A DNA stretch of 41,615 bases from Burkholderiales bacterium (GCA_003152055.1 PLZH01000123.1:1-41615), one strand, 5' to 3'. Shown: positions 24,745 through 33,547, counted from the stretch's first letter. Numbers and translations: made by a program. Notes: generated by a model not told the origin, from the letters alone.

Positions 24745-25319
24745 TCGATCCTCCAGCGTTCGATGTTGGCAGCAAGGACTCTGGAGACGGCTGCGGTCTG
24801 GTCCTTGATGGCCGCGTCGATCGACTCGAACAGGTCGACTCTGAAGCGTTGGCGCTCGTGAGGCGCGATGTTCAGCGCCTTGGTGACCTGGTTCAGATTT
24901 CGACCGATGGCGCGCAGGGCCGTGGTCGCCTGCAGGAGAGCCTCGAGCTCGGACTGACCGATTTGCGGCTCTTGCGTGAGGTGGCCGCGGACTAGCGCGA
25001 CAACCCATCGGCTCGGCGTCATGGAGGCCGAGCCGGCTCTTTGCATAACTGCGCGGAGTTCCGACGCGGTGAGCCTCACGGTGATGCGCCGAGCGCCCGG
25101 CTCGCCGGGGGCGATTGATTGAAGGGGGGCGCTGAAAGCAGCGCCGGGAACCGCGGCAGCGGTGGCGTCGCCACTCGTCGTTAGCCGTTGAACGATGGCC
25201 CGGAAGGCAGCGCCTTGAGTGACTGCGTTTCGTCGGCACCAGTCGAGCCACACCTCTTTGAGACCAAGGAGGTCGATGGAGATGGTCGACGGCCGCTTCT
25301 GCATCAGCTTTTCAGTCAT
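24741..25319 (-). CDS. MobC-like mobilization accessory protein
   Basis: The protein has 192 residues. The C-terminal half matches the MobC/bacterial mobilization pattern: RRITVRLTASELRAVMQRAG, LLQATTALRAIGRNLNQVTK and a basic region. These proteins help a relaxase to open the transfer origin. The N-terminal half is Ala-rich and unrecognised. It is coupled to the relaxase by a 4-nt overlap and is the first gene of that operon. Confidence 0.7.
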   Translation of the reverse strand: MTEKLMQKRPSTISIDLLGLKEVWLDWCRRNAVTQGAAFRAIVQRLTTSGDATAAAVPGAAFSAPLQSIAPGEPGARRITVRLTASELRAVMQRAGSASMTPSRWVVALVRGHLTQEPQIGQSELEALLQATTALRAIGRNLNQVTKALNIAPHERQRFRVDLFESIDAAIKDQTAAVSRVLAANIERWRIE

Positions 25320-25409
25320 TCAGAGAGCCCCCAACAGAAGCGCGGAGCAGCGGCAGTAATACACGCGCCGCCGCGCGCCTATCCTGCCTTCTCTTCAAAC
25401 GCTCGGGCG

Positions 25410-25428
25410 GTCTTCATACTATGAAGAC
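25410..25428. promoter_or_regulatory. 19-bp palindrome between parB and mobC
   Basis: GTCTTCATACTATGAAGAC is a perfect palindrome with 9-bp arms around a C, flanked by CTCGGGC on each side (25402-25408 and 25430-25436). It lies in the gap between the ParB stop and the MobC-like start. It could be a parS-type ParB site, part of the transfer origin, or a mobC operator. Confidence 0.5.
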
Positions 25429-25479
25429 TCTCGGGCATTGCGTGCGCTGCCTTCTTCTCCAAAGTTGGCCTCGGATTAA

Positions 25480-26436
25480 CTACGCGGTCGACTCGGTTAG
25501 CTGTGACATGGTCACTGCGATGCATGGCACTTCGGCTTGTGCGCCGTCGTCTTCGTAACGCACATGGACCAGGCCAGAGTTCGTCGGACGAAGAGTCAAG
25601 ACCACGATGACGTCGCGTCCACGATGCTTGCCAAGAAGGCGTGGCTTCCTGATGCGCATTGGATCTTCAGTCGCGAGGGGCGTTTTCTCCGAAGATGGCG
25701 GGTGAACTCCTTTGCGCCTGGTCTCAACCGGAGCTCCCTCCTCGACGACGCGCTCTGAGCGGGAATCTGCACCCTGATTCTTTGGTTCAGCTGACGTCGT
25801 CTGGATCTGGGCTGTCAGTGTGTCGAGAAAGCTGGCAGTCAGCTCGCTGCCGGCAACACGTTCTTCGACGACGCCCGGTGCCTGGGAGTGAAGCAAGCTC
25901 AAGCGGTAAAGGTATTGAGGGCTGCGACTTCTGCCGCAGCGATATAGATCCTTGATGAAAGGCTGGCCTTCTACAAGGACAAGCAGCGTGGTGATCGTGC
26001 TGGCCGTCAGGCCCAGCCTCCTCGCAATTTCCGCCTTTGAATCCCCCGCCTGCATTCGCTTGGCGATGAAATTCGCCAGCTCGAGAGGCTCCAGGCTCTT
26101 GCGTCTTTCGTTCTCGCTGACCTGCGCGTATTCATCCCATTGCCGCGCATCGGTCGACAGCACGTACGGGACAGAGCCGAGATCCAATTTCTTCGCTGCC
26201 CGATAGCGCCTGGCACCGAACCGGATGCGAAGCATGCCGGTCTTCGTTTTCACGACAACGATGGGCTGCAGGATTCCTCGCTCTCGAATGTCTTCGACGA
26301 GCTCCTCGAAGCCGGAGCCTTCGATTTCCGTGCGAGGCTGCTCCGGGTCTTCCTCAAAGGAGGAAAGCGGCGCCCTGGCCGGCTCGCCAGGAAGCAACGC
26401 CGGCCCTTCGAGCCCTGAAAGATCAAGCCTGGCCAT
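25480..26436 (-). CDS. ParB/KorB-like partition protein
   Basis: The protein has 318 residues. The ParB CTPase motifs are seen as GARRYRAAKKL (box I-like) and ENERRKSLEPLELANFI (box II). They are followed by an HTH (SKAEIARRLGLTASTITTLL) and a C-terminal SH3-like region (HRGRDVIVVLTLRPTNSG) as in IncP KorB. These proteins bind a centromere and often repress the operon. The gene begins 2 bp after the ParA stop. KorB-like behaviour is inferred from order and C-terminal domain. Confidence 0.85.
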   Translation of the reverse strand: MARLDLSGLEGPALLPGEPARAPLSSFEEDPEQPRTEIEGSGFEELVEDIRERGILQPIVVVKTKTGMLRIRFGARRYRAAKKLDLGSVPYVLSTDARQWDEYAQVSENERRKSLEPLELANFIAKRMQAGDSKAEIARRLGLTASTITTLLVLVEGQPFIKDLYRCGRSRSPQYLYRLSLLHSQAPGVVEERVAGSELTASFLDTLTAQIQTTSAEPKNQGADSRSERVVEEGAPVETRRKGVHPPSSEKTPLATEDPMRIRKPRLLGKHRGRDVIVVLTLRPTNSGLVHVRYEDDGAQAEVPCIAVTMSQLTESTA

Positions 26437-26438
26437 CC

Positions 26439-27239
26439 TCAGATCTCCATCGCCATCTGGCGCTCAACGGCCTCAAAACTCAACCTGACTTCGCGCAGCG
26501 CCTCGCGCGCCGAGGTCTTCTTCATGTCTCCAAGGTAGGCGCCCTCGGCCTGCGCTTCGGCAATCGCCGTCCGCGTGGGGATGCTGGCAAAGTCGTGCGC
26601 AGCAGGACCGGTGCTGATGAGCAGCTTTGCGTGCTCCTGGATCAACGCAATGAAGTTCTTCTTCTGGAACGGCGTCGGCTCGACCATGTTGGGCAACAAG
26701 CCGATCAGCCTGAGCTTGGGGTTGAAGCGGCGCTGGATGTTGTAGAGGCCGTACCTGGCATGGCCTAGCAGCGCCCGGATGCCCTCGATCGCTTCCTGAT
26801 TGAGCTCGATCGGCGAGAGCACGTACTGACTCAAGACAAGCGCCATCGCATATCGGATGTCGGGATTCGGGTTGGTATCGATCAGGCAGTAATCGAACGC
26901 GTCGGCCGCGTTCTCGAGGAAGTCCTGAAGGTTGTTGGTGAAGCCGTTGTGCAGCTCGACTCGACGCTCGAGGCCGCTGAGGGTCTCGTCGCCAGGCACA
27001 AGCACAAAGGAAGACTCGGGAGCGAGTGGCAGCTCGGTGGCTTCGAGGAGCTCAGTGGTGGTGAACGGCGCCACCGTGACCTTTGAATTCAGCGAAAGTG
27101 CGCGCGAAGAGTTCCGCTGGTGATCCAGGTCGATGAAGAGGACCCGCTTGGCCTTGCAGACCAGGTAGTGGGCGAGCTGGCAAGCCAGCGCGCTTTTCCC
27201 CACGCCGCCCTTCTGGTTGGCAAGGACGAGGGTTTTCAT
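26439..27239 (-). CDS. ParA/IncC-like partition ATPase
   Basis: The protein has 266 residues. The deviant Walker A is NQKGGVGKSALACQLAHYL at the N-terminus, Walker A' is RVLFIDLDHQRN and Walker B FDYCLIDTNP. This is a ParA/MinD family ATPase that drives DNA partition together with ParB. It has no N-terminal HTH extension, so it is a short IncC2-like form. The ATG overlaps the upstream TrfB/KorA-like stop by 4 nt. Confidence 0.85.
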   Translation of the reverse strand: MKTLVLANQKGGVGKSALACQLAHYLVCKAKRVLFIDLDHQRNSSRALSLNSKVTVAPFTTTELLEATELPLAPESSFVLVPGDETLSGLERRVELHNGFTNNLQDFLENAADAFDYCLIDTNPNPDIRYAMALVLSQYVLSPIELNQEAIEGIRALLGHARYGLYNIQRRFNPKLRLIGLLPNMVEPTPFQKKNFIALIQEHAKLLISTGPAAHDFASIPTRTAIAEAQAEGAYLGDMKKTSAREALREVRLSFEAVERQMAMEI

Positions 27240-27637
27240 CTGCGCCCCTTCAAGAAGTCGACCAGCTCGCGAACGCTCACGTCGACGTCGTTGATGCGCA
27301 GGAACTCGAACACCTGCGGCGTCGAGTAGCCGTTGCGGATGAGCTTCATGATCTCCGGGCGCAACGGCGCCAGCGGCGACTGCCCGCTCGGCGACACCGA
27401 GCTCATGAAGATCCGGGCCGGAACTTTGAGGCGCAGCTTGTTGTGGTGCATCACGAAGCGCTTGCGCAGCTCGTAGACGTGGAACACCGAGCGCCCGAAT
27501 TCGAGGGCGACCTCAGCCACCGGCCGGCGATCGACCACCACTGCCCTCACCGCGGCGATCGAATGCTCTTCCCAGCGCCCGCAGCTCGCCCGAACGACCT
27601 CGTCGAACACCTCGGGAGAAAAGGACGCACTCCACAC
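27236..27637 (-). CDS. TrfB/KorA-like transcriptional regulator
   Basis: The protein has 133 residues. The N-terminal half resembles the TrfB/KorA fold (FDEVVRASCGRWEEHSIAAV, RAVVVDRRPVAEVALEFGRS, VYELRKRF), with an HTH. The C-terminal segment (EIMKLIRNGYSTPQVFEFLR) is a helical dimer-like part. In IncP plasmids the order is korA, incC, korB; the same order is present here (this gene, ParA, ParB). It probably represses this operon. The family match is by pattern and moderate. Confidence 0.6.
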   Translation of the reverse strand: MWSASFSPEVFDEVVRASCGRWEEHSIAAVRAVVVDRRPVAEVALEFGRSVFHVYELRKRFVMHHNKLRLKVPARIFMSSVSPSGQSPLAPLRPEIMKLIRNGYSTPQVFEFLRINDVDVSVRELVDFLKGRR

Positions 27638-27668
27638 ATAGCAACATTAAACGATTACTTGTGCACTC

Positions 27669-27684
27669 GGGTTGGTACTTACCC
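27669..27684. promoter_or_regulatory. imperfect palindrome upstream of KorA-like operon
   Basis: GGGTTGGTACTTACCC has matching outer GGGT/ACCC and central GTAC with two mismatched positions in each arm. It sits about 32 bp upstream of the KorA-like start and is a candidate autoregulatory operator. Confidence 0.35.
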
Positions 27685-27813
27685 GGGTGATCGCGATCGA
27701 CGCCGTCCGGCGCCCAATCCAGCAATCCAGTGCACGCACCCCGCCGTCGCGCTGCTTCAGCGTCCCGTGCGACCGGCGCCAGACTGACACGTAACGAAGG
27801 GAGCAAGCTGCGT

Positions 27814-29190
27814 TTAGCGTGCCCAGAGCCGCGCCGTGCTCGCCGCAGCCGCCAGCGTGGCCGTACCCGCACCGAGCCACAGCGCCCAGACCGCGCCCTG
27901 CATGCCGGCCAGGCCGAAGCACAGGGCCACCAGCGCCGCGCCCGTGGCCTGGCCCAGCAGCCGCGCCATCGCGATCACGCCGCTGGCACCGCCGGCGCGC
28001 TCGGGCGGCGCGCTGGCCATCAGGGCCCGCAGGTTGGGCGATTGGAAGAAGCCGAAGCCGATGCCGCAAAGCACCATGCGCGCTACGATGTCCGGCACGC
28101 CGGGCTGCGCCGGCAGCAGCGCCAGGGAAGCCATGCCCAGCGCCAGCGTGCTGAGACCGATGCCGCCCAGCAGCCCGGGCGCGTGGCGGTCGGACAGTCT
28201 CCCGGCGAGAGGGGCAATGGCCGCCACCACTGCGGCCCAGGGCGTCATTAGGAAGCCGGTCTCTATGGGGTCACGGTGCAGCACTTGCTCGAAGTAAAAG
28301 GGCAGCGACACCAGCGCGAGGCCCTGCGTGGCGAAGGCGCACATCGAGGTCGCGGCCGACAGAGCGAACAGCGGCCTCTTCAGCAGGTCGACGGGCAGCA
28401 TGGGCGCCGGGTGGCCGACCTGCCGGCGCAGCAGCAGCGCGCACGCGGCCGCCGCTGTCAGCAGCGCCAGGCCAAGCCAACGTGCGTCGTCGCGCTGCGT
28501 GGCCAGGCCCAGGGCCAGGACCAGCGCCGAGAAGCTGAGGCCCGTGAGCAGGGCGGTGGCCGGGTCGAAGCGGTGCGAGCGCGGCTCGCTGCGCGGCAGC
28601 GTCGGAACGCCGAAGCCAAAGCACAGCACGCCCAGCGGCACGTTGATCGCGAACAGCCACGGCCAGCTGGCCACGCTCAGCACCAGCGAGGCCACGCTGG
28701 GGCCGCAGGCGAAGCCCACGCCCACCACGAGTGCGTTCAACCCGACGCCGCGGCCCAACCGGTGCGCCGGGTAGATGAGCCGGATCAGCGCGATGTTGAC
28801 GCTCATGATTGCGCTCGCACCCACGCCCTGCAGGACGCGGGCGAGCGTCAGGGTCACCAAGCTGTCAGCCAGCGCGCAGCCCAGCGACGAGGCCGTAAAG
28901 AAGGCCAGGCCGCAGAGAAACACCTTGCGAGGCCCCCATAGATCGCCCAGCGCGGCAAAGGGCAGCAGCGTGGCCACGATGGCCATTTGATAGGCATTGA
29001 TGATCCAAATCGAGGCGGCGGGCGTGGCCTGCAGGTCGGCCGCGATGGCCGGCAGCGCGGTGTTTGCAATGGCCGTGTCCAGCGAGCCCAGAGCGACCGC
29101 CAGCAGGATGGCCAGAAGAGCGCGGCGGTCGCCGGCGCTCAGTGTGCTGCCGGCTTGGGGGTGCTCGTCCGGTGGTGTCACCGAGCGCAC
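27814..29190 (-). CDS. DHA2-type MFS exporter
   Basis: The protein has 458 residues with about 14 hydrophobic segments, the DHA2 (EmrB/QacA) pattern. Motif A-like GDLWGPRKVFL is at the first cytoplasmic loop, and the start of TM1 has LGSLDTAIANTALPAIA, a conserved opening of SmvA/EmrB-type drug/H+ antiporters. An Ala-rich end follows. The GTG at 29190 is the assumed start; no strong ribosome binding site was seen. It lies in the mobility module, probably as cargo that exports a toxic compound. The substrate cannot be told from sequence. Confidence 0.85.
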   Translation of the reverse strand: MRSVTPPDEHPQAGSTLSAGDRRALLAILLAVALGSLDTAIANTALPAIAADLQATPAASIWIINAYQMAIVATLLPFAALGDLWGPRKVFLCGLAFFTASSLGCALADSLVTLTLARVLQGVGASAIMSVNIALIRLIYPAHRLGRGVGLNALVVGVGFACGPSVASLVLSVASWPWLFAINVPLGVLCFGFGVPTLPRSEPRSHRFDPATALLTGLSFSALVLALGLATQRDDARWLGLALLTAAAACALLLRRQVGHPAPMLPVDLLKRPLFALSAATSMCAFATQGLALVSLPFYFEQVLHRDPIETGFLMTPWAAVVAAIAPLAGRLSDRHAPGLLGGIGLSTLALGMASLALLPAQPGVPDIVARMVLCGIGFGFFQSPNLRALMASAPPERAGGASGVIAMARLLGQATGAALVALCFGLAGMQGAVWALWLGAGTATLAAAASTARLWAR

Positions 29191-29381
29191 GATAACCGCG
29201 CAAGACGCGCGCGGCGTCCCGGGCCGACAGCGGCCTGCGCCAGAGCCACGACTGCGACGCGCCCTGCGTGAGCGGCTGCTTCACTCCGGGCAATTTGGGC
29301 GAGTGAATGTCGCTGGAGGGTCGACAGCGTCAGCTCGCAGCACGGCCCGTGAGCTGTTCCTTCGCGGCAAGAGTTCTTCGA

Positions 29382-29836
29382 TCAGCGCTCCGCATCCCGA
29401 TCTTGGGTCCGGCCGGGCACTTCCGCCTTCTCGGCCTGCACCGTCTCTTGAATGCGCCCCGTAGGAATCTCACCGCCGGCAATTCGCGCTGCGATTTTTT
29501 GCAGGATGCGTCGAGCCACGACTTCTCGCTGCTCCGCGGTCAGCCCGCTCGACTCTGCGCGCTTGTCGATGGCCGCAGCCGCCGCGTACGCAGCCGCGAG
29601 CTCGGGGTAACGCTGGACCGCCTCTTCAGGCGCCAGGTTCAAGAAAGCTTGCGCGCGATCTCTTGCCTGTAGCTCTCGTCGCTCGCGGTCCGCTTCATGT
29701 TGCCCAGCACCTTCTTGGTCCACTGCGCGTGCGAGCGGGGGCTTGCCGAGGGCTTGTCGCTCGAACGCCGGGTCTGCGGCTGCGCTGCGGACGAGCCGCT
29801 CGAGCTCGGCTCTAAGACGATGGGCGATTTGCTCAT
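29382..29836 (-). pseudogene. frameshifted hypothetical gene
   Basis: An ATG at 29836 opens a frame of very high GC at third positions that reads QWTKKVLGNMKRTASDESYR then QEIARKLS and stops. The other frame continues with QAFLNLAPEEAVQRYPELAA and KRAESSGLTAEQREVVARRI to a TGA at 29382. Joining them by inserting one base after EIAR near 29650 gives one 151-residue protein with a natural boundary. So a one-base deletion (or sequence error) is likely. The product, with an Ala-rich helical C-terminal half, is not recognised. It lies 90 bp after umuC. Confidence 0.55.
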
Positions 29837-29926
29837 GGTGGCCTTCGGATCGAAGAACCCGCAACTTATCCCACCCTGCCTGCGCGCGAGGATCCCGCCT
29901 GCCCTGCCCTCGCTGAGGCCGCGTCT

Positions 29927-31258
29927 TCAGGCCCGCACCCGGGGCATCTCGTCCCAGCGCGTCGTGTACCGCGGGGACCGCCGCTCCTGCCTGGTCGACC
30001 AGCTGCGCACCTCGTTCGAGTTGCTCACCTGCAAGGCGCTGCCGATCCGCACCGAGTCCCGGCCGAAACGTCGGTTCAAGCTGTCCATCGCCTGCATGAG
30101 CGCCGCGCGATCGCGCGGCCGGGCCTTGACCCCCTCTTCGGCGTCGGCAAACAGGTCGAGTTCGCCCTGGTGCTGCCCGGCGGGCTGAAGATCCACCAGC
30201 ATGACGCCGGCCTTGGCGTAGTTGAAGCCGGTGCGGTAAGCCCCCGTCGCCGCTTGCACGGCGGCGCCGACCAGGAGTCGGGAGTCGGCCGTCGGCCGGA
30301 TCAGGGGCACCGTCACACTCGCACTGTGTTGCTGATCGTTCTGCCGGAACGCACTCGTCGTGAAGAAGACGTTCACGGCGCCGGCGGCGCCGTCCTGCTG
30401 GCGCAACCGCTCCGCCGCCCGGGCGGCGAACTCGCTGACCGCTTCCACAATACCCGACAGTTCGGTAACCGCCTTGCCGAAGGAGCGCGAGACCAGGATC
30501 TGATGCCTGGCCGCCGGCGCGTCGTCGAGGTCCATGCACGAAGTGCCGCGCAGTTCGAGCACGGTCTTCTCCAGGACGACGCTGAACTGTTTGCGCAGCG
30601 TCGCAGTGTCGCAGCGCACGAGGTCGAGCACGGTGCGCACGCCGGCGTCGCCGAGTCGGGCGCCGATGCGCTGTCCGACGCCCCAGATGTCGCCTACCTC
30701 GGTGGCAGCAAAGATCTGCTCAAGCTCGTTATTGCTCAGGGTGCCGAAGTTGCAGACTTGCGCCAGGTCCGCGGGGTAGGTGCCCGGCTTGCGGTCGGCG
30801 GTCTTCGCGACGTGGTTGGCGAGCTTGGCCAGGGTCTTGGTGAGGCCGAAGCCCACGCTCGTGGGCAGTCCGGTCTCGCGCAGGACGTCGGCGCGCATGG
30901 CCCGGCCAATCGCCACGAGGTCGCCGCGCACGCCGGCGAAGTCCAGGAACGACTCGTCGATCGAATAGATCTCCTGTCGCGGCGCGAAGCGCGCCTCGAT
31001 GGCCATCATTCGGCTGGACATGTCGCCGTAGAGCTCGAAGTTGGCCGAAACCGCGATCAGGCCGGCCGAACGCTCGAGGTGGCGCACCTGGAACCAGGGC
31101 TGCGCCATTTTTACGCCAAGGTCCTTGGCCTCGTTGCTGCGCGCGATGCAGGCGCCATCGTTCGACGACAGCACGACGACCGGCCGGCCGGCCAGTCGCG
31201 GCGCGAAGACGCGCTCACAGCTGACGTACATGTTGTTGGCGTCGACGAGCGCAAACAC
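29927..31258 (-). CDS. umuC: UmuC-like translesion polymerase subunit
   Basis: The protein has 443 residues. This is a Y-family DNA polymerase: VFALVDANNMYVSCERVF (D6), the catalytic Asp-Glu of YSIDESFLDFAG (D101, E102), the HhH/little-finger region and a UmuC-type C-terminal tail (PAGQHQGELDLFADAEE). It replicates across lesions as part of DNA polymerase V with processed UmuD. A GTG at 31258, 4 bases past the UmuD stop, is the start. Its Y-family partner UmuD is the preceding gene, so they form a umuDC operon; mobile-element copies often increase mutation or UV survival. Confidence 0.9.
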   Translation of the reverse strand: MFALVDANNMYVSCERVFAPRLAGRPVVVLSSNDGACIARSNEAKDLGVKMAQPWFQVRHLERSAGLIAVSANFELYGDMSSRMMAIEARFAPRQEIYSIDESFLDFAGVRGDLVAIGRAMRADVLRETGLPTSVGFGLTKTLAKLANHVAKTADRKPGTYPADLAQVCNFGTLSNNELEQIFAATEVGDIWGVGQRIGARLGDAGVRTVLDLVRCDTATLRKQFSVVLEKTVLELRGTSCMDLDDAPAARHQILVSRSFGKAVTELSGIVEAVSEFAARAAERLRQQDGAAGAVNVFFTTSAFRQNDQQHSASVTVPLIRPTADSRLLVGAAVQAATGAYRTGFNYAKAGVMLVDLQPAGQHQGELDLFADAEEGVKARPRDRAALMQAMDSLNRRFGRDSVRIGSALQVSNSNEVRSWSTRQERRSPRYTTRWDEMPRVRA

Positions 31259-31262
31259 GACT

Positions 31263-31706
31263 TCAGCCCAAGAGCGACTTGATGACGGTCGTGACGACGC
31301 CCCAGATCTCAAGCGGCTCGCCGCCGCCAACGGCGATCTCGGCGTGATCAGGATTCGCCGCCTGCAGCCTGACCGCCTGGCCGTGCTTCCAAAGGCGCCG
31401 GCAGACGAGTTCACCATCGACCAGCGCCACGACGACGTTGCCGTGAGCTGGCGTCAGGGCACGGTCGACAAGGAGCACGTCGCCATCGTCGATGCCGGCT
31501 TCGCGCATCGCCGACCCGGCGGTGCGCATCACGAAGGTGGCCTGCGCGTGCCGGATCAGCGCGTCGTTGAGGTCGATGCGCTTGACCGTTGCGTCCATTC
31601 CCGGCGAGCCGAAGCCCGCGGACGCGGTGGGGCCGCTGGGCGGGGTCGCAACGGCGCTGCCCGGGCCAACGGGCGCGCCGTCAGGCAGGTTGGCGAAGCT
31701 GGACAT
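31263..31706 (-). CDS. umuD: UmuD-like S24 peptidase with Arg in place of catalytic Lys
   Basis: The protein has 147 residues. The LexA/UmuD fold is clear: probable cleavage site A30-G31 (TASAGFGSPG), Ser65 nucleophile (RTAGSAMREAGIDDGD) and VDGELVCRRLWK near 97-107. UmuD of E. coli has Lys97 in VDGEFTVKKL; here the aligned residue is Arg103. Lys-to-Arg would be expected to weaken self-cleavage, unless another lysine acts. The start at 31706 gives a normal N-terminus after a long, poorly conserved extension. The gene is coupled to umuC (4 bases apart). Confidence 0.85.
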   Translation of the reverse strand: MSSFANLPDGAPVGPGSAVATPPSGPTASAGFGSPGMDATVKRIDLNDALIRHAQATFVMRTAGSAMREAGIDDGDVLLVDRALTPAHGNVVVALVDGELVCRRLWKHGQAVRLQAANPDHAEIAVGGGEPLEIWGVVTTVIKSLLG

Positions 31707-31714
31707 CCATCCAG
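31699..31714. promoter_or_regulatory. LexA-like operator overlapping the umuD start
   Basis: On the minus strand CTGGATGGATGTCCAG fits CTG-N10-CAG with 5-bp palindromic arms CTGGA/TCCAG, and a TATACT-like -10 element lies next to it. It covers the ATG of umuD. It is weaker than the box at 15689-15708 but in the expected place for SOS control of umuDC. Confidence 0.45.
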
Positions 31715-32234
31715 TATAGGTTTGGGCATCTCGTGCAGCGAGCATGGGCAGCGAGCGGCAAGCTTCGACCCGAAGGAGCCGGCGGCGCCTTTCTGGGTGA
31801 ACGACCGGTCCACCTTAGAACTTGACCTTCGCCGAAGCAGTCGAGCAAGTCAGAGACGGTGACAGCGGTCATTCGCCGGTGCCGACCGACGACCGCGACA
31901 AGATCGCGGCTGAACGGCTGCGTTGGAAAGTCGCGAACTCACGCATCCGACCCGTAGCGGACGATCGCCTGATCGAACTGAGCGCCCAGAACCGGACACG
32001 GACGTCGGATGCGGTGTTGAGTTCCACCTTTGGCCGCACTCCCCGAGCGTCCGGCAGCGCACAGACGAGCCATTCAGCTGGGTGTAGCGTACGGGGCTCG
32101 GCAGATTTTGTTCCTTCTTTTTCGAGAGGATCATCTGCTGGCCCCAAGCCCGAATCCTCCGGCGGCCTTCAATGCCGGAAGGGCTCCGATAAGCGGCTTC
32201 TCCAATCTCTACGTAAGCGGACCAAGGAAACACG
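31707..32234. other. gene-free stretch
   Basis: The umuD promoter lies at the left end. No open frame in the rest has a recognisable protein, and no repeat or RNA gene was seen. Confidence 0.4.
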
Positions 32235-32648
32235 ATGGCGAAGAAAACCTACCAGGGCTCGTGTCACTGCGGCGCGGTCGCCTTCGAGGCCAAGATTGAC
32301 TTCGATAAAGGAACGACGCGCTGCAATTGCTCGATTTGCACCAAGGCGCGCTTCTGGTTCGCGATCATTCAGGATGAAGATTTCAAAGTCGAAAAAGGCG
32401 AAGACCAGCTGTCGAATTACTCGTGGATTCCACCCGGAAAAACAGAGTCACACCTTCGCTATCGCTTCTGCAAGACCTGTGGTATTCGCACCTTCGCAGA
32501 GGGAAACCGGGGTGAGTTCTACGCTGTGGCTATCGCCGCGCTGGACGGTATCGAGCAAGATGCCGACCAACTCGTCAGGTCGTTGAAATTCAACGACGGC
32601 CGTCACGACGACCTAAAGCACGCGCCGGCCGATACGCGCCTATTGTGA
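32235..32648 (+). CDS. GFA-family (CENP-V/S-(hydroxymethyl)glutathione synthase-like) protein
   Basis: The protein has 137 residues. The zinc ligands of the GFA fold are present: SCHCGAV, RCNCSICTKA, and RFCKTCGIRTFAEG. The family includes proteins originally described as glutathione-dependent formaldehyde-activating enzymes, but most members are uncharacterised. An AAGGAAA element lies just before the ATG. It stands alone in a gap region, with no obvious formaldehyde pathway genes nearby. Confidence 0.85.
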   Translation: MAKKTYQGSCHCGAVAFEAKIDFDKGTTRCNCSICTKARFWFAIIQDEDFKVEKGEDQLSNYSWIPPGKTESHLRYRFCKTCGIRTFAEGNRGEFYAVAIAALDGIEQDADQLVRSLKFNDGRHDDLKHAPADTRLL

Positions 32649-33154
32649 ACTTCGTTAACGCGTACGTGCGAAGCGCGGATCGAACAGGTCTGCCGTCGAT
32701 TGCTCGCTGCTGCATGGACAGTGCGCGATTGCAGACCAAGGTAGCTTGCTCATAAGCTGACGGTCGTGGCCGTCTGGTTATGGCCGCTAGCGTGCAGCCC
32801 GCTCGAGCCTCTCAAAAGGGTTGCCCGATAATCGATGTCCATACACCCTCTTCCCGCAAATGACCGAAACCGAGCAGCAAGCCGTTCCCCATGGGTTTAC
32901 GCAGATCACAGAAGGTCGCATCCGGACTACAGACATCATCTGCGGCGAGTCTGGCGGGTGGGCCATCCCTCATGTCTTCCTTGTGGGTGGCGACATTGCC
33001 GATGACGGTCGTTCCATTGCTCGACCGCACGTCAAGAAGCCGGGCGGCCGTAGCTGAGCTGGTCTGGCCGCTTCAATGCGGAGCGGGAGGCCGGAGGTTC
33101 GTTCAGTAGGTGCTCACGAGCAAGCACCAGTGAGCGGAACTTGAGAGGACAGCG
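32649..33154. other. gene-poor gap
   Basis: A 78-codon frame at 32821-33057 on the plus strand (with MTETEQQAVPHGFTQ) is not convincing. The stretch holds GGTCGTGGCCGTC at 32762-32774, which recurs at 33657-33669. Nothing else is supported. Confidence 0.35.
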
Positions 33155-33547
33155 GTGAACCTGAAAGTACCAATCGAGATACTGGACGAGCTAGCGGAGA
33201 CCGTGATCCGCTCGACCGGTTCCCTTGACTTGGCGAGCGGCGAGATCTTCGACGTCCGCTATGAGGTTGATCGGCCTGGATTGATGGGCATGCCGGCGGT
33301 CGACGAGCAATACGAATTCACCAGCGGCGTACTGTCCAACGATGGCAAGGAGGTTGAATTCCGCATAGACGTTGACGTGATGCGTGGACAGTACTTCGTC
33401 AACCCGACCGAGTTACTAGAACTCAAAGTCCGAGCCGCCAAGCTCTTCGCCGGCATCGAAGGCAAGACGCTGCTCGCCGCTTCGGAGCGCGCCGCGGCGG
33501 CATCGTCCGACATCCACATCGGCGACGCGGACCGGCGCCTTCATTGA
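33155..33547 (+). CDS. hypothetical protein
   Basis: The protein has 130 residues with a GTG start that follows a GAGAGGAC element by about 6 bases. It is acidic and mixed alpha/beta (VPIEILDELAETVIRSTGSL; VEFRIDVDVMRGQYFVNPTE). No family was recognised and there is no signal peptide or membrane segment. It stands alone, with no operon partner. Confidence 0.5.
   Translation: MNLKVPIEILDELAETVIRSTGSLDLASGEIFDVRYEVDRPGLMGMPAVDEQYEFTSGVLSNDGKEVEFRIDVDVMRGQYFVNPTELLELKVRAAKLFAGIEGKTLLAASERAAAASSDIHIGDADRRLH

Noticed and set aside
28276-28941. Long plus-strand frame opposite the MFS exporter gene
   Set aside because: It is the complementary frame of a clear membrane transporter gene, rich in His, Gln and Arg; typical GC-rich antisense artefact.
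29927-30539. Open continuation upstream of the frameshifted gene
   Set aside because: It overlaps umuC in another frame with no protein-like composition, so only the part from 29836 down was accepted.
31822-32586. 254-codon frame overlapping the GFA gene
   Set aside because: Ser/Arg-rich, antisense or off-frame to the GFA gene; no motif.
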